In this document: positions 6,110 to 6,888 of the stretch, in pieces | How positions within the stretch are numbered: position 1 is the first letter of the stretch | Layout: every line of letters starts with the position of its first letter | DNA from: an uncultured Clostridia bacterium | GTDB lineage: Bacteria > Bacillota_A > Clostridia > Christensenellales > Aristaeellaceae | Assembly (NCBI GenBank): GCA_946613955.1 | Contig: CAMOGC010000087.1 | Location: forward strand, 1 to 6,888 | DNA length: 6,888 bases | Direction of reading: 5' to 3' | Notes under the pieces: generated by a model | Seen by the model: only the letters and a program-made list of their open reading frames with translations | Databases searched by the model: none | Told to the model about the DNA's origin: nothing | Made by a program: the position numbers and the translations under genes

Positions 6110-6888
6110 ATGACCGTTGAAATCGCCGCGCACGCGGGCTTTTGCATGGGCGTTCGGCGCGCGGTCGAAGCCGCGGAGAAGGCGGCGGAAGACGGCATTC
6201 CCTCCTGCACGCTGGGGGAGCTGATCCACAATCCCTCGGTGGTTCGCCGCCTGGCGGAAAAGGGTCTGGAGCCCGTTACGGATCCGGCCGGGGCGAAGGG
6301 CCGCCGGGTGCTGATCCGGAGCCACGGGGTTTCCCCGGAGGAAATCGCGGCGCTGGAGGCTTCCGGGTGCGAGATTCTGGATCTGACCTGCCCCTTTGTC
6401 GCCCGGCTGCACGAGATCGTCGCCGCGGAAACGGAGGGCGGCGTTCCGGTGATCCTGGTGGGTGAAAAGGAGCATCCCGAGGTTCACGGGACGGCGGGAT
6501 GGGCCAAGGGCGCGGTTTATACGGCGGCCACGCCGGAGGAAGCCGCCCTGCTGCCCCGGATGGAACGCGCGGTGGCCGTGGCCCAGACGACCTTTCCTCC
6601 CGCCCGATGGGAAGCGATCCTGAAGGTTCTCGAGGAGCGCGTCGAGCATCTTTCCAGCCGGTGCACGATCTGCAGCGCGACGGAAATCCGCCAGAAGGAA
6701 ACGGCCGAGCTGGCCGCCCGGGCGGACCGGATGATCGTCGTCGGCGGCAGGAACAGCGCCAACACGCGGAAGCTCTTCGAGATCTGCCGGGCCGGATGCC
6801 CGGACACAATCCTGGTAGAGAGCGCGGCGGAAATTCCGCCAGCCTTTGCAAATACAGATCCCGGTATGATTGGGATCACCGCCGGAGC
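6110..6888 (+). CDS. ispH: 4-hydroxy-3-methylbut-2-enyl diphosphate reductase (IspH), truncated by the window edge
   Basis: An open frame of 259 codons runs off the right edge with no stop. The product matches IspH (LytB), the [4Fe-4S] enzyme that reduces HMBPP to IPP and DMAPP in the last step of the MEP isoprenoid pathway. The three cluster cysteines are C12 (FCMGVRRA), C94 (DLTCPFV) and C188 (CTICSATEIRQ). Substrate-site residues are also seen: H40 (GELIHNP), H72 (SHGV), H122 and E124 (EHPEVHG), T160-T161, and S216/N218 in GGRNSANTRKL. It ends within the conserved GITAG near the family's C-terminus, so roughly 25 residues of the enzyme are missing. The start is ATG at 6110, seven bases after AAAGGA; earlier ATGs nearby are out of frame or stop at once. 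In many Clostridia ispH is fused to, or followed by, the ribosomal protein S1 gene; this cannot be seen here. Confidence 0.95.
   Translation, partial: MTVEIAAHAGFCMGVRRAVEAAEKAAEDGIPSCTLGELIHNPSVVRRLAEKGLEPVTDPAGAKGRRVLIRSHGVSPEEIAALEASGCEILDLTCPFVARLHEIVAAETEGGVPVILVGEKEHPEVHGTAGWAKGAVYTAATPEEAALLPRMERAVAVAQTTFPPARWEAILKVLEERVEHLSSRCTICSATEIRQKETAELAARADRMIVVGGRNSANTRKLFEICRAGCPDTILVESAAEIPPAFANTDPGMIGITAG

Noticed and set aside
5918..6649. A 243-codon minus-strand frame opposite ispH that might explain the leftward terminator
   Set aside because: Its translation is Arg/Pro/Gly-rich without motifs, crosses the hairpin itself and ends inside plsC. It is a shadow of ispH.
1..6888. CRISPR arrays, insertion sequences, tRNA or rRNA genes, defence or phage modules
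   Set aside because: No spaced direct repeats, transposase motifs, terminal repeats or RNA gene signatures were seen on either strand; every sizeable stretch is accounted for by ordinary metabolic or transport genes.

Overview
The window looks like chromosomal DNA of a GC-rich (by eye near 60%) member of the Bacillota, most likely an anaerobic clostridial lineage. Three things suggest this. The rightward gene order cmk - plsC-like acyltransferase - ispH is a familiar Firmicutes housekeeping arrangement, often followed by rpsA. The leftward ABC exporter pair reads like the half-transporter pairs common in gut and rumen Clostridia. Start sites carry strong AGGAGG-type ribosome binding sites. 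The exact genus cannot be read from the sequence.

Layout: two divergent transcription units meet at about 4373-4634. The leftward (minus-strand) operon runs 4372 to 110: a degenerate ABC half-transporter (2609-4372), a catalytically competent ABC half-transporter that overlaps it by 4 bases (705-2612), and a YfbR-type HD-domain 5'-deoxynucleotidase with a TTG start 7 bases further on (110-697). The first 109 bases hold no supportable gene, only inverted repeats that may terminate this operon. The rightward unit begins at 4635: cytidylate kinase (4635-5306), an overlapping PlsC-type acyltransferase (5299-6003), an AT-rich 106-base gap with a striking inverted repeat, then ispH (6110 to beyond the right edge).

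The divergent intergenic region holds two back-to-back sigma-70-type promoters, each with a perfect TATAAT and a 17-bp spacer, whose -35 boxes are only 7 bp apart. The leader of the exporter operon is GC-rich and has alternative pairings.

How the genes work together: the two ABC proteins should form one heterodimeric (TM287/288, BmrCD, LmrCD-like) exporter with one active and one degenerate ATP site. The nucleotidase appended to them may be co-transcribed for nucleotide pool housekeeping. The rightward genes supply CDP/dCDP, phosphatidic acid and isoprenoid precursors.

I do not see a previously undescribed system. No CRISPR array, mobile element, tRNA or rRNA is visible. The points most worth a second look are the minus-facing terminator-like hairpin between plsC and ispH, the divergent promoter/leader region, and the nucleotidase in the exporter operon.
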